Shown here piece by piece: positions 46,333 to 55,466 of a stretch of DNA of 64,000 nucleotides. Position 1 is the stretch's first letter. Each line of letters opens with the position of its first letter. A program made the translations under genes and the position numbers. Below the pieces are notes generated by a model. The model saw only the letters and a list, made by a program, of their open reading frames with translations. It had not been told where the DNA came from and did not search any database. Source of the DNA: Psychrobacillus sp. OK032 (lineage in GTDB: Bacteria; Bacillota; Bacilli; Bacillales_A; Planococcaceae); NCBI RefSeq assembly GCF_900111345.1, contig NZ_FOGY01000005.1:186001-250000 (forward strand). The letters are read 5' to 3'.

Positions 46333-47226
46333 TTAGTTTGTGACTGTTTCCAAGCTTTGTAGAAGTTCCTTCAATTTCGCTTCTTCCTCTTCATTGAGAG
46401 GTAGTCTAGGTTTGCGGCAAGGCCCGCCTGCTAACCCTTGTAAATCCATCGCTCTTTTTACAATTTGAACGTATTTACCGGAACCTTCTAGGAATTGACA
46501 AAGCGGTAGTACCTTGTCGTAAAGTGCCCAAGCTTCGTCCATTTCCCCGTTTTGAACATGATTATACATATCTGTTACTAGACGCGGTACAATGTTGCCC
46601 GACACAGAAATCCAGCCGGTCGCCCCGACAAGCAGTGATTCAAGCGCAAGGTCCTCAGAACCACTAAATACTTTTATAAACCCTTTGCCTTGTCTTGCAA
46701 TATCACGAGCCTTTCCTATGCCTCCACTCGATTCTTTTACATGTGTAATATTGTCGACGTCACGTCCTACTTTCAAAATTGTTTCTGTGCTAATGTCGAC
46801 ACCTGACGTGAACGGGTTATTGTAAATCATAATCGGAAATTTCACTGATTCTGCAACACTTTTAAAATGTTCGTAGATTTCGTTTTCTTTTGGATGCGCA
46901 TAATATGAGTTGATCAGTAGTGCTGCATCTGCTCCAGCTTTTTCTGCTTGTTGTGTATATTCGATCGCATCTGCTGTTGTTTCAGCTGCTGTACCAACAA
47001 CAAGCGGAATCCGTCCATTCACTTGTTTAACAGCAACTTCCACTGCTTTAAATCGCTCTTCTTTCGTTAGGCTAACGAATTCTCCTGTACTGCCGTTAAT
47101 TGTGATACCTGTTACGCCTTCCTTGATAAAGTGTTCTATATTGTTTTTGAACCCTTCCCAATCAATTTCCTTCTCGTTTACCATTGGTGTAATTAATACC
47201 GGGAATACCCCTTCAAGTTTTACCAT
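46333..47226 (-). CDS. DHDPS-family pyrroline-hydroxycarboxylate deaminase
   Basis: A 297-residue DapA-superfamily TIM-barrel protein: GSTGEFVSLT near residue 45, Tyr in MIYNNP and the Schiff-base Lys in THVKESSGG. Real dapA genes lie in lysine operons; this one is between a proline-racemase pair and an aldehyde dehydrogenase, where the known enzyme is 1-pyrroline-4-hydroxy-2-carboxylate deaminase, giving 2-oxoglutarate semialdehyde. AGGAGG precedes the ATG. A decayed copy of its 5' end lies at 39908-40041. Confidence 0.87.
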   Translation of the reverse strand: MVKLEGVFPVLITPMVNEKEIDWEGFKNNIEHFIKEGVTGITINGSTGEFVSLTKEERFKAVEVAVKQVNGRIPLVVGTAAETTADAIEYTQQAEKAGADAALLINSYYAHPKENEIYEHFKSVAESVKFPIMIYNNPFTSGVDISTETILKVGRDVDNITHVKESSGGIGKARDIARQGKGFIKVFSGSEDLALESLLVGATGWISVSGNIVPRLVTDMYNHVQNGEMDEAWALYDKVLPLCQFLEGSGKYVQIVKRAMDLQGLAGGPCRKPRLPLNEEEEAKLKELLQSLETVTN

Positions 47227-47284
47227 TATAAATTCCTCCTATTTTTTAATTTACAATTATGTTTAATTTAGTGTAAATTCTTCC

Positions 47285-48205
47285 TTACACTAATAAAAAA
47301 CCGTTCCTTAGTGGATCATCCTCGTCCAATATAAATTCATGTAAGCCTGTAACAAACGCCTCTGTCTCTATTGAAAATCGACGATCACTTGCTGAAAGTA
47401 CTTTTGCTTTCAATGAACTACCAAAAATACTTTCATTTTCGATTTCGCTAAAGCTAGCAAATCTGTCCAATAAAGAAGACAGGATTGCAATCGTACTATC
47501 GATTCCAGGAGATCGAAGAATATATCCATCTTTTTCAAATGTGACCGATCGAACTTTATTCGGAGACGTTTGCCCTGATTCAACGACAATGACCCCTTCA
47601 AAATCCACGTTTTCTTTAGCCAGTTTCGCTACACAAGCCATTCCCCAATTATTCAATGCCGCTAAATGAACTAATTCAATATTTGGAATGGATTCAGGTA
47701 ACGTAAAGAGCAAATAATTGCGTGCATTGTCCACTCTTATAGAAACGTAGTCAGAAGTGAAATTGATATCGGAACTTGCTTCACTTTCAATGTAAACGGA
47801 AGCCACTTCCTGCTTGTTAACATTCGCTTTTACCGTGTAGATACCATTTTCGGTTTCAACTGTATAAATTTCTTCCTTTTTCCTGTTCAAATTCCCAGTT
47901 TCAATTAATGCAGTTACTGTCGCGAGTAATCCTTCATACTTAAAATTAGTAACAGCTTCGTGATTGAAAAATAATAATCCAAAATCCGCTACACTAGATG
48001 AAGTAACTACACAACCATGCATGCCGCGATGGCCTCTCGGTTCATTCAACAACAAGTTTTTCTCGTTTTCAAAGTTGTTTTTCAACTTATCATGGTTAGA
48101 CTTTATATCGCTCCCTAGAAACGTAATCGGGGATTGGATTACGATTCTGAATGCTTCACCGACTACATGCGTATCGATTGTGCTAAACAATTTTTCGAAG
48201 TTCAC
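47285..48205 (-). CDS. Proline racemase-like protein lacking both catalytic Cys
   Basis: A 306-residue homologue of the epimerase encoded just upstream: it opens MNFEKLFSTIDTHVVGEAFR, keeps NEPRGHRGMHGC and the C-terminal SIETEAFVTGLHEF, and is about 40 residues shorter. Aligned to the epimerase, Cys91 is Lys89 (FKYEG for MCGHD) and Cys254 is Gly234 (RSPGID for RSPCGT), and the flanking His/Asp are also changed. It cannot use two-thiol racemase chemistry. The start is GTG immediately after the upstream stop. A regulatory subunit, binding protein or new activity are options; none is shown. Confidence 0.85.
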   Translation of the reverse strand: MNFEKLFSTIDTHVVGEAFRIVIQSPITFLGSDIKSNHDKLKNNFENEKNLLLNEPRGHRGMHGCVVTSSSVADFGLLFFNHEAVTNFKYEGLLATVTALIETGNLNRKKEEIYTVETENGIYTVKANVNKQEVASVYIESEASSDINFTSDYVSIRVDNARNYLLFTLPESIPNIELVHLAALNNWGMACVAKLAKENVDFEGVIVVESGQTSPNKVRSVTFEKDGYILRSPGIDSTIAILSSLLDRFASFSEIENESIFGSSLKAKVLSASDRRFSIETEAFVTGLHEFILDEDDPLRNGFLLV

Positions 48206-49246
48206 TTAGACACCTTCCTTCACTGGCTCATGTTGCATCGGAGGGATGAGTAAAAATCCTTCCCGGAGCGGATCTTTTTCATTGTAGAAAAACTTATGCA
48301 TCCCCATAATCCAAGCGGAACCAGTCACCTCAGTAATTACTGCATCCAATTCTTTCACTTTCGTTTCCTCCAGTACCTTTGCCTTAAAGAGTGTACCGAC
48401 AATACTTTCATGTACAAAAAGTTCATCTAAGCCAATTTCCTCCTTTTTATACATCGTCGCAAGCTTAGCAGAAGTACCTGTTCCACAAGGGGAACGATCA
48501 ATTCCTCCTGGTGGCACGATAACCGTATTTTTTATATCCGCATTCGGATGCACCGGATCCGTAAAAAATTCAATATGCGTCAGCCCATTGATGAAAGGAA
48601 ACTCTGGATGGACAACCTCTTCAGACGCATTAATTGCGTTTCGTATGTCAATTGCCTTATTAATAATAGTTGTTGCATTTTGCTCCACTAAAGCTAGATC
48701 GTGTTCACGGGCATCGATGATTCCATAAAAATTACCGCCATAGGCAATATCACATTCCACATTTCCGATGCCTTCCACTTCTATGTCGATAGACTTCAAC
48801 AAAAATGCAGGTACGTTGGCAAAGGTCACTTCTTCGGCTTTTCCACCAGTTACTTTGATTTTCACATCGATAAGTCCTGCTGGTGTATCCACTTTAATAT
48901 TTGTAAAAGGCTCCTGTACGTCGATTAATCCAGCTTCAACAAGTGCTGTACAAAATCCGATTGTATCGTGACCGCACATTGGCAAATAACCGCCTGTTTC
49001 AATATAGATAACACCTACATCGGCATCAGGATGGCAAGGATCTGTCATTAAAGCTCCTGACATGACCCCATGTCCCCTCGGTTCATTCATTAGAAAGTTT
49101 CGAATCCAATCGTAATGCTCCTCCATATACAACATCTTTTCGGACATTGTATCTCCTTTCAGAGGAGGAAGTCCGCTGATCAAAGACCTTGTCGGATTTC
49201 CGCCTGTATGTGTATCAATTGTTGTGAATAATCGTTGGAAATTCAT
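48206..49246 (-). CDS. 4-hydroxyproline 2-epimerase (proline racemase family)
   Basis: A 346-residue proline-racemase-fold enzyme with both catalytic cysteines: Cys91 in PMCGHDTIG and Cys254 in DRSPCGTGTS, with NEPRGHGVMSG near residue 55. In this context it should convert trans-4-hydroxy-L-proline to cis-4-hydroxy-D-proline, the first step of the pathway. Proline racemase cannot be excluded by sequence alone. Its ATG overlaps the oxidoreductase stop (TAATG), and it precedes a Cys-less paralogue. Confidence 0.92.
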   Translation of the reverse strand: MNFQRLFTTIDTHTGGNPTRSLISGLPPLKGDTMSEKMLYMEEHYDWIRNFLMNEPRGHGVMSGALMTDPCHPDADVGVIYIETGGYLPMCGHDTIGFCTALVEAGLIDVQEPFTNIKVDTPAGLIDVKIKVTGGKAEEVTFANVPAFLLKSIDIEVEGIGNVECDIAYGGNFYGIIDAREHDLALVEQNATTIINKAIDIRNAINASEEVVHPEFPFINGLTHIEFFTDPVHPNADIKNTVIVPPGGIDRSPCGTGTSAKLATMYKKEEIGLDELFVHESIVGTLFKAKVLEETKVKELDAVITEVTGSAWIMGMHKFFYNEKDPLREGFLLIPPMQHEPVKEGV

Positions 49247-50427
49247 TAGTTAGTCACCATCCCTTTAAAACGTCTCAATTGCAGTGGCTCAATTGGAATG
49301 CAAGTTTCTTTTTCATTAATCATTTCTTCCACCAATTTTCCTGTTACCGCGGCTAAACTAATACCGTCCCCTTCATGCCCTGCAGCAATATAAAATCCTG
49401 GGATATGTTCTACTTGCGAAATTATCGGCAAATGATCTTCTGTCCATGGTCGCAACCCCGCATATGTTCTAATAACAGTCATATCCACAATTTTCGGATA
49501 AAAACGAACTGCACGCTTCGCGATATACTTTGTCACTTCATGATCAACTCGAGTGTCAAAACCAGCAAATTGCCTACTGCTTCCTATTAAAAAATTTTGG
49601 CTTTCCGTCGGCTCAAACACAAGTGCAACACCGTATTTCTCTGTGAAAGGATCTACGGTTCTTTCTCCTCCAAATTTGGAAATGAGGTAGCCGAACTCCA
49701 TCACTTTTCTTAAACCGACCGGTTGTTGTCGCGAAGCAACAATCAGCTGACCTTTTCTCGGGAAAATTGGGATATCCAGATCTAACATTTCACCAATCTT
49801 TGGAGCCCATACTCCACTTGCGTTCACGACTTTATTAGCCGTAAACGTACCTTTGTCCGTTTCGATAATAAATTGACCAGAACCGTTTGTTGTAACATTT
49901 TTTACTTCCGTATTTATATGAATTTTAGCCCCTTGCTTTTCCGCACTATAAAACATTGAATACGTTAGCATATAAGGATTTACAGTCGAGTCCGTTTTAC
50001 ATTCTAGACCACCATATAAATCATCCGCGAAGTATTTGGATTCATTTCGTAGATCATCACGATCCAACATTTTAAAATCCAATCCCGCCTCTTGCTGGCT
50101 ACTGACCCATTTTTTTGCAGCCTCCATTTCCGCATCGTTCTCACAAACTAAAATACTTCCAGGATTGCGGTATTCAAAAGGTATTTCGAGTTCCGTATTT
50201 AAAGAATGTACGAGTTGTTGGCTTTTCAAGGACATTTGACTGTCAAAACCGGGATCTTTATCAATTGCAAGTATGTTTCCATCACATCTGGAGGATGTCC
50301 CACTTGCAAGTTCATTTTTTTCAAGAATCGTAATATCAAGACCTGCCTTTGAGCCATAGTAGGCAATTGCTGCCCCTATAATGCCTCCACCAATAACGAC
50401 AACATCCCTATGCTGAACATTTCCCAC
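49246..50427 (-). CDS. D-hydroxyproline dehydrogenase, DAO-type FAD subunit
   Basis: A ~393-residue FAD oxidoreductase of the D-amino-acid oxidase (DadA/HcnC-like) family. The dinucleotide motif VVVIGGGIIGAAIAYYGSKAG and ILEKNELASGTSSR are near the start; AGLRPWTEDHLPII and AAGHEGDGISLA close the FAD site. I prefer the GTG after GGAGGTG (MGNVQHRD) over an ATG 15 bases earlier that overlaps the ribosome site. It oxidises cis-4-hydroxy-D-proline to the pyrroline. It probably works with the HcnA/HcnB-like subunits of the divergent operon. Confidence 0.88.
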   Translation of the reverse strand: MGNVQHRDVVVIGGGIIGAAIAYYGSKAGLDITILEKNELASGTSSRCDGNILAIDKDPGFDSQMSLKSQQLVHSLNTELEIPFEYRNPGSILVCENDAEMEAAKKWVSSQQEAGLDFKMLDRDDLRNESKYFADDLYGGLECKTDSTVNPYMLTYSMFYSAEKQGAKIHINTEVKNVTTNGSGQFIIETDKGTFTANKVVNASGVWAPKIGEMLDLDIPIFPRKGQLIVASRQQPVGLRKVMEFGYLISKFGGERTVDPFTEKYGVALVFEPTESQNFLIGSSRQFAGFDTRVDHEVTKYIAKRAVRFYPKIVDMTVIRTYAGLRPWTEDHLPIISQVEHIPGFYIAAGHEGDGISLAAVTGKLVEEMINEKETCIPIEPLQLRRFKGMVTN

Positions 50428-50463
50428 ATCTTTCACCTCCATTTAATGATTCATAATTACTTA

Positions 50464-50481
50464 ATGCAAGTACTGTGCCAA
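50464..50481 (-). promoter_or_regulatory. Sigma-54 promoter of the hydroxyproline operon
   Basis: On the minus strand: TTGGCAC-AGTAC-TTGCAT, a full match to the -24/-12 consensus. Transcription would start about 30 bases before the GTG, leaving room for its ribosome site. Confidence 0.85.
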
Positions 50482-50495
50482 ACTATAAAACACCA

Positions 50496-50520
50496 AAGTT
50501 CTATAGCTTCTATTGAACTT
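50496..50520. promoter_or_regulatory. Inverted repeat, candidate activator site
   Basis: AAGTTCTATAG and CTATTGAACTT are separated by three bases, with one mismatch. It lies just upstream of the sigma-54 promoter, and its right arm carries the likely -35 (TTGAAC, 16 bases, TAAAAT) of the regulator gene. It may serve for both activation and self-control. Confidence 0.5.
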
Positions 50521-50586
50521 TTAATCCGCTCGTGTAAAATAAATTATACAATTCAAAATAATTTGACAGTGGAGGTGGCTAATTAA

Positions 50587-52317
50587 ATGAGTTACAGACA
50601 ATTTCTACTAAAGAAATTGATAGATAAAGATTTTGTGAAAATAAATTCAGTAGAGGATCAGTCCATTTTAGCCAAACGAATAGAACAAGAAGCACCCAAA
50701 AAAGTATTTATCTCAATTGATGAAGAACCATATTGTGTTCAAATTACTGAATCCACAAAGGAAATAATGTATATTCCTTGCAAAACAATCTCCTTAAACT
50801 GCACCATGGAAGAAGTGCTTGAGTCACTCGCGGATAACGACTTTGTAGTTGTCGTAAATGATAATAATGATTATGTAGGGTTTCTTACTTATGATGTGTT
50901 TTCCAAACACCTTTTGAATGAATACGATCGCACACAGGCTTACTTACACACAATTTTGAATACAATTGATGAATCTTGTACCGTTATTGATCACGATACA
51001 AACGTTCTTTATTGGACAAAAGGAGCTGAAAAAATCTTCTCTTTTAAAGAAAATGAAATTATCGGAAAACCAATTACAAATTTTTTTGATGAGGGTCAAC
51101 TAGAGATATTAAACACATTAAAAAAAGGAACTTCCGTTTATCATAGTCAACATCACGCAAGAAAGGATTTAGTCGTTATGATCAATTCAAATCCTGTTTA
51201 TTTTAATGGGGAAATTATTGGGGCAGTGGTGTCTGAAGCAGATATTACAAGTCAAATTAGATTGAATAATGAGCTTTATAAGACATCCGAAAAATTGTTT
51301 CACTTAGAAGAAGAAGTAAGAAAATCCCTACCTGCTATTGATCCTTTTTCCTATATAAAAGGAAATAGTCCAGCATTAAAACAGGTTATTGAAATTGCCA
51401 AAAAAACGGCTTCGACAAATGCTGCTGTCCTTATATATGGAGAAAGTGGTGTCGGTAAAGAACTGTTTGCAAAGGCTATTCACTATTTACGTGAATCGGA
51501 AAATGCACCTTTTGTTGCGATAAACTGCGGGGCAATTCCTAGTGGTCTGTTTGAAAGTGAAATTTTCGGATACGAAAAAGGTGCTTTTTCCGGAGCAGAT
51601 CAAAAGGGGAAAAAGGGCAAAGTAGAACTCGCTAAAAATGGCACATTATTTTTGGACGAAATCGGCGAAATGCCCTTGGAAATGCAGGTAAAAATTTTGC
51701 GGCTTTTACAAGAAAAGAAATTTTATCCAGTTGGAGGAACAAAAGAATTAGAGGTAGATTTTAGAGTTGTCGCAGCAACAAACCGTGATCTAAAAGAACT
51801 TATTAAAGAAGGAAAGTTCAGGGAAGATCTTTATTACCGCTTAAATGTAGTCAACTTCCGAGTCCCCCCTCTTCGGGAACGCTTAGAAGATATTATTGAA
51901 TTGACCCATTACTTTTTATATGAAATTTCCGTCAAATACAATCGACCGATTCATGGAATATCACAAGCTGTCATGCAGTCTTTGCTTCAATATTCATGGC
52001 CAGGAAATATTCGCGAATTGAAGAATATCATCGAACGTTTAGTTGTATTTTCCGAAAACGGTCAAATTAAAATTGATGATCTTCCTATTGAAATGGAAAG
52101 AATAACACCATCGATAAAAATAGATAGTGATAGCATTCCATATCATTCTTTTACGAATGAGGGTAAGTCCTTAAGTGATCAGCTACAAGAATATGAAAAA
52201 GAAATTATTCTTCGAGAACTGAATAATGTAAATGGGAACAAACTACTTTGCGCCAAAAATTTAGAAGTTACGAGAGCAACGCTTTATAACCGCATGAACA
52301 AATTGGGTATTAAATAA
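50587..52317 (+). CDS. Sigma-54-dependent activator with PAS domain
   Basis: A 576-residue enhancer-binding protein. Residues ~1-110 resemble a CBS-like pair of strands (LESLADNDFVVVVNDNNDYVGFL), 115-225 are a PAS domain (ILNTIDESCTVIDHDTNVLYW), 250-490 the AAA+ core with Walker A GESGVGKE (~285), the sigma-54 contact loop GAFSGA (~332; usually GAFTGA), Walker B TLFLDEIGE and arginine finger region, and ~535-576 a Fis-type helix-turn-helix ending RATLYNRMNKLGIK. It sits between two divergent operons with -24/-12 promoters, so it almost certainly controls hydroxyproline use. GGAGGTGG precedes the ATG. Confidence 0.93.
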   Translation: MSYRQFLLKKLIDKDFVKINSVEDQSILAKRIEQEAPKKVFISIDEEPYCVQITESTKEIMYIPCKTISLNCTMEEVLESLADNDFVVVVNDNNDYVGFLTYDVFSKHLLNEYDRTQAYLHTILNTIDESCTVIDHDTNVLYWTKGAEKIFSFKENEIIGKPITNFFDEGQLEILNTLKKGTSVYHSQHHARKDLVVMINSNPVYFNGEIIGAVVSEADITSQIRLNNELYKTSEKLFHLEEEVRKSLPAIDPFSYIKGNSPALKQVIEIAKKTASTNAAVLIYGESGVGKELFAKAIHYLRESENAPFVAINCGAIPSGLFESEIFGYEKGAFSGADQKGKKGKVELAKNGTLFLDEIGEMPLEMQVKILRLLQEKKFYPVGGTKELEVDFRVVAATNRDLKELIKEGKFREDLYYRLNVVNFRVPPLRERLEDIIELTHYFLYEISVKYNRPIHGISQAVMQSLLQYSWPGNIRELKNIIERLVVFSENGQIKIDDLPIEMERITPSIKIDSDSIPYHSFTNEGKSLSDQLQEYEKEIILRELNNVNGNKLLCAKNLEVTRATLYNRMNKLGIK

Positions 52318-52330
52318 TACACGCACCATT

Positions 52331-52347
52331 TTGGCTTCATTCTTGCA
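52331..52347 (+). promoter_or_regulatory. Sigma-54 promoter of the dehydrogenase-subunit operon
   Basis: TTGGCTT-CATTC-TTGCAT with GG and GC ten bases apart, 51 bases before the BFD-like gene and just after the regulator stop. Confidence 0.75.
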
Positions 52348-52397
52348 TAGTTATTAATATGTAAAATAAAAATGCTAAGTATGAGGTGATATTAATC

Positions 52398-52664
52398 ATG
52401 GAAAAAGAAATGATTATTTGTAGGTGTGAAGAAATAACTTACGGTAAATTAGTTGAAACCGCCAATACGTATAACTGTACTTCTCGGGAACTGAAGCTTC
52501 GAACGCGAGCAGGTATGGGCTATTGTGGGGGTAGAACCTGTCGCAATATGGTTGATAGCATTGCCTATTCCTCCTCCGAAAGAATTAGTACGGAAATTAC
52601 GCTAAAATATCAACCACCAATTAGACCTATAAGTTTCGGTGATTTAGGAGCTGTGGAGAGATGA
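52398..52664 (+). CDS. BFD-like [2Fe-2S] protein
   Basis: An 88-residue stand-alone bacterioferredoxin-associated-ferredoxin (BFD) domain. The four cysteines appear as IICRCEE and GYCGGRTC, the BFD cluster-binding pattern. In HcnB/OoxA-type flavoproteins this domain is normally fused to the C-terminus of the large subunit; here it is separate and first in the operon. The ATG is seven bases after AGGTGAT. It overlaps the next gene by ATGA. It probably passes electrons within the D-hydroxyproline dehydrogenase. Confidence 0.85.
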   Translation: MEKEMIICRCEEITYGKLVETANTYNCTSRELKLRTRAGMGYCGGRTCRNMVDSIAYSSSERISTEITLKYQPPIRPISFGDLGAVER

Positions 52665-52999
52665 CAAGAAGAATTATTAATCATCCAGTATTGGATAAAA
52701 TAGACGAAACGAATGTTATTTCTTTTACTTTTAATAACACAGAACTACGGGGTTTGAAAAATGAATCATTAGCTGCTGCTCTGTTAGCAAATGGCATCCG
52801 CACATTACGAGTTCATGAAGAAAGCGGGACACCACGTGGTATTTATTGTAACATTGGTCATTGTTTTGAATGTCGTGTAACTGTCGATGGACAACAAGGA
52901 GTAAGAGCTTGTCTAACCCCTTTAAAAGAAGGCATAAATGTATCAAGTGGCGAAACCTTCCTTACATCAGTAAGAGATTGGAGGTCAGAGAATGAGTAA
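52661..52999 (+). CDS. [2Fe-2S] small subunit (HcnA-like)
   Basis: A 112-residue plant-type [2Fe-2S] protein with cysteines in YCNIGHCFECRVTVDG and VRACLTPL. It matches the gamma/HcnA-like subunit of multi-subunit D-amino-acid or opine dehydrogenases; such small subunits are also found in hydrogen cyanide synthase. Overlaps both neighbours by four to eight bases, implying coupled translation and fixed stoichiometry. Confidence 0.87.
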   Translation: MTRRIINHPVLDKIDETNVISFTFNNTELRGLKNESLAAALLANGIRTLRVHEESGTPRGIYCNIGHCFECRVTVDGQQGVRACLTPLKEGINVSSGETFLTSVRDWRSENE

Positions 53000-54218
53000 A
53001 GTTATTATTATAGGCGCAGGTCCTGCAGGATTATCTGCCGCTATTACCATTGCAGAAAATGGATTGGATGTTTTAGTTCTCGATGAATATATGATTGCTG
53101 GTGGTAGATTACTAGGGCAACTGTATGAAGAACCTAACGGAAATTGGTGGAATGGTATAAAGGAATCCCAAAAGTTATATGAAAAGGCAGTTGAACTCGG
53201 TGTCAAAATCTATCTAAATACACCGGTTTCCAATATCGAGAAAATAGATGATACCTGGGTTATTTATACAAACACCGAAACATATACTACTTCCCATTTA
53301 TTGCTCGCAACTGGGGCAGCCGAAGCCCCACTACCTATCCCTGGATGGACACTTCCTGGCGTCATGTCTGTTGGAGCTGCACAGGTTATGACAAATGTGC
53401 ATCGAGTTAAACCCGGATATCATGGTGTAATTATCGGTGTTAACGTCCTTTCATCCGCAATAGCGATGGAACTCAAGCTTGCTGGTATTGGAGTCGAGTG
53501 TATTGCTCTACCTAAAATGAACAAAGTAACAAAAGAATCAGGAAATCCCATGGATGTCATGAATTCATTATTACATGTTTCTCATATGGCCCCTTCTACG
53601 TTTGTTAAACTCGGAAGTAAACTAATGAAGAATGAGTTCATGAAAAAGTTGGGTATCTCTTTTTTTCCGAAAAGTGGGGTGAAAATGTGGGATATTCCAA
53701 TTATGCTTCGTAAAGCGGTAATTGAAATATATGGAGATGGTAAAGTAGAAGGTGTGAAAGTAGCCACCATTAGTCCTACTGGAGAAGTCATTGCAGGTAC
53801 TGAAGAGAAAATCGGAGCTGACTTTGTCTGTATTGCAGGTGGATTATATCCTTTGGCAGAATTGGCAGCTGTAGCCGGATGCCCTTTTTATCATATCGAA
53901 GAATTGGGAGGCTACATACCGCTTCATAATGAACGTATGGAAACCACATTGGATGGCCTCTATGTAGCTGGAAATATTACTGGAATTGAAGGTGCCAAAG
54001 TAGCAATAAGTCAAGGAATTACGGCAGGTTTATCAATCATTCACAACTATGGTTTATCTAATCAAGAGGCTGCTATACAAGCCGCAATCCATCATATCGA
54101 ACAAACAAGAAAAGAAGCTTTTATTCAGTTCCACCCAGCTGTGAAAGAGGGGAAACAGAAACTAAAGCAGCACTGGGAAAATCATAGGAATTCTAAGAAA
54201 TTGGAAATACTCAGCTAA
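52992..54218 (+). CDS. FAD/NAD(P) large subunit (HcnB-like)
   Basis: A 408-residue pyridine-nucleotide-disulphide-fold flavoprotein: FAD motif VIIIGAGPAGLSAAITIAENG at the start, a second nucleotide region around YHGVIIGVNVLSSAIA, and LYVAGNITGIEGAKVAISQG at the FAD end. It corresponds to HcnB or the alpha subunit of D-hydroxyproline dehydrogenase, minus the C-terminal BFD domain, which is encoded separately two genes upstream. The catalytic DAO-type partner is on the other side of the regulator (49246-50427). Confidence 0.87.
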   Translation: MSKVIIIGAGPAGLSAAITIAENGLDVLVLDEYMIAGGRLLGQLYEEPNGNWWNGIKESQKLYEKAVELGVKIYLNTPVSNIEKIDDTWVIYTNTETYTTSHLLLATGAAEAPLPIPGWTLPGVMSVGAAQVMTNVHRVKPGYHGVIIGVNVLSSAIAMELKLAGIGVECIALPKMNKVTKESGNPMDVMNSLLHVSHMAPSTFVKLGSKLMKNEFMKKLGISFFPKSGVKMWDIPIMLRKAVIEIYGDGKVEGVKVATISPTGEVIAGTEEKIGADFVCIAGGLYPLAELAAVAGCPFYHIEELGGYIPLHNERMETTLDGLYVAGNITGIEGAKVAISQGITAGLSIIHNYGLSNQEAAIQAAIHHIEQTRKEAFIQFHPAVKEGKQKLKQHWENHRNSKKLEILS

Positions 54219-54240
54219 ATAATATTTTTAGTAATTCAGG

Positions 54241-54282
54241 CTATCTTCGAATTCAATTACGGCTTTGAAGATAGTCTTATCT
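54241..54282 (+). terminator. Hairpin after the HcnB-like gene
   Basis: CTATCTTC pairs with GAAGATAG across an 18-base loop, followed by TCTTATCTT; a moderate terminator. Confidence 0.45.
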
Positions 54283-54290
54283 TGAAAAAG

Positions 54291-54321
54291 AAAAAAGCAC
54301 ACCACAAAACTCAAGTGGTGT
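54291..54321 (-). terminator. Terminator of the yrrT-luxS-mccAB operon
   Basis: ACACCAC pairs with GTGGTGT around AAAACTCAA; the minus strand ends GCTTTTTT. Confidence 0.8.
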
Positions 54322-54332
54322 ACAAATAATAA

Positions 54333-55466
<1,134 letters not shown>

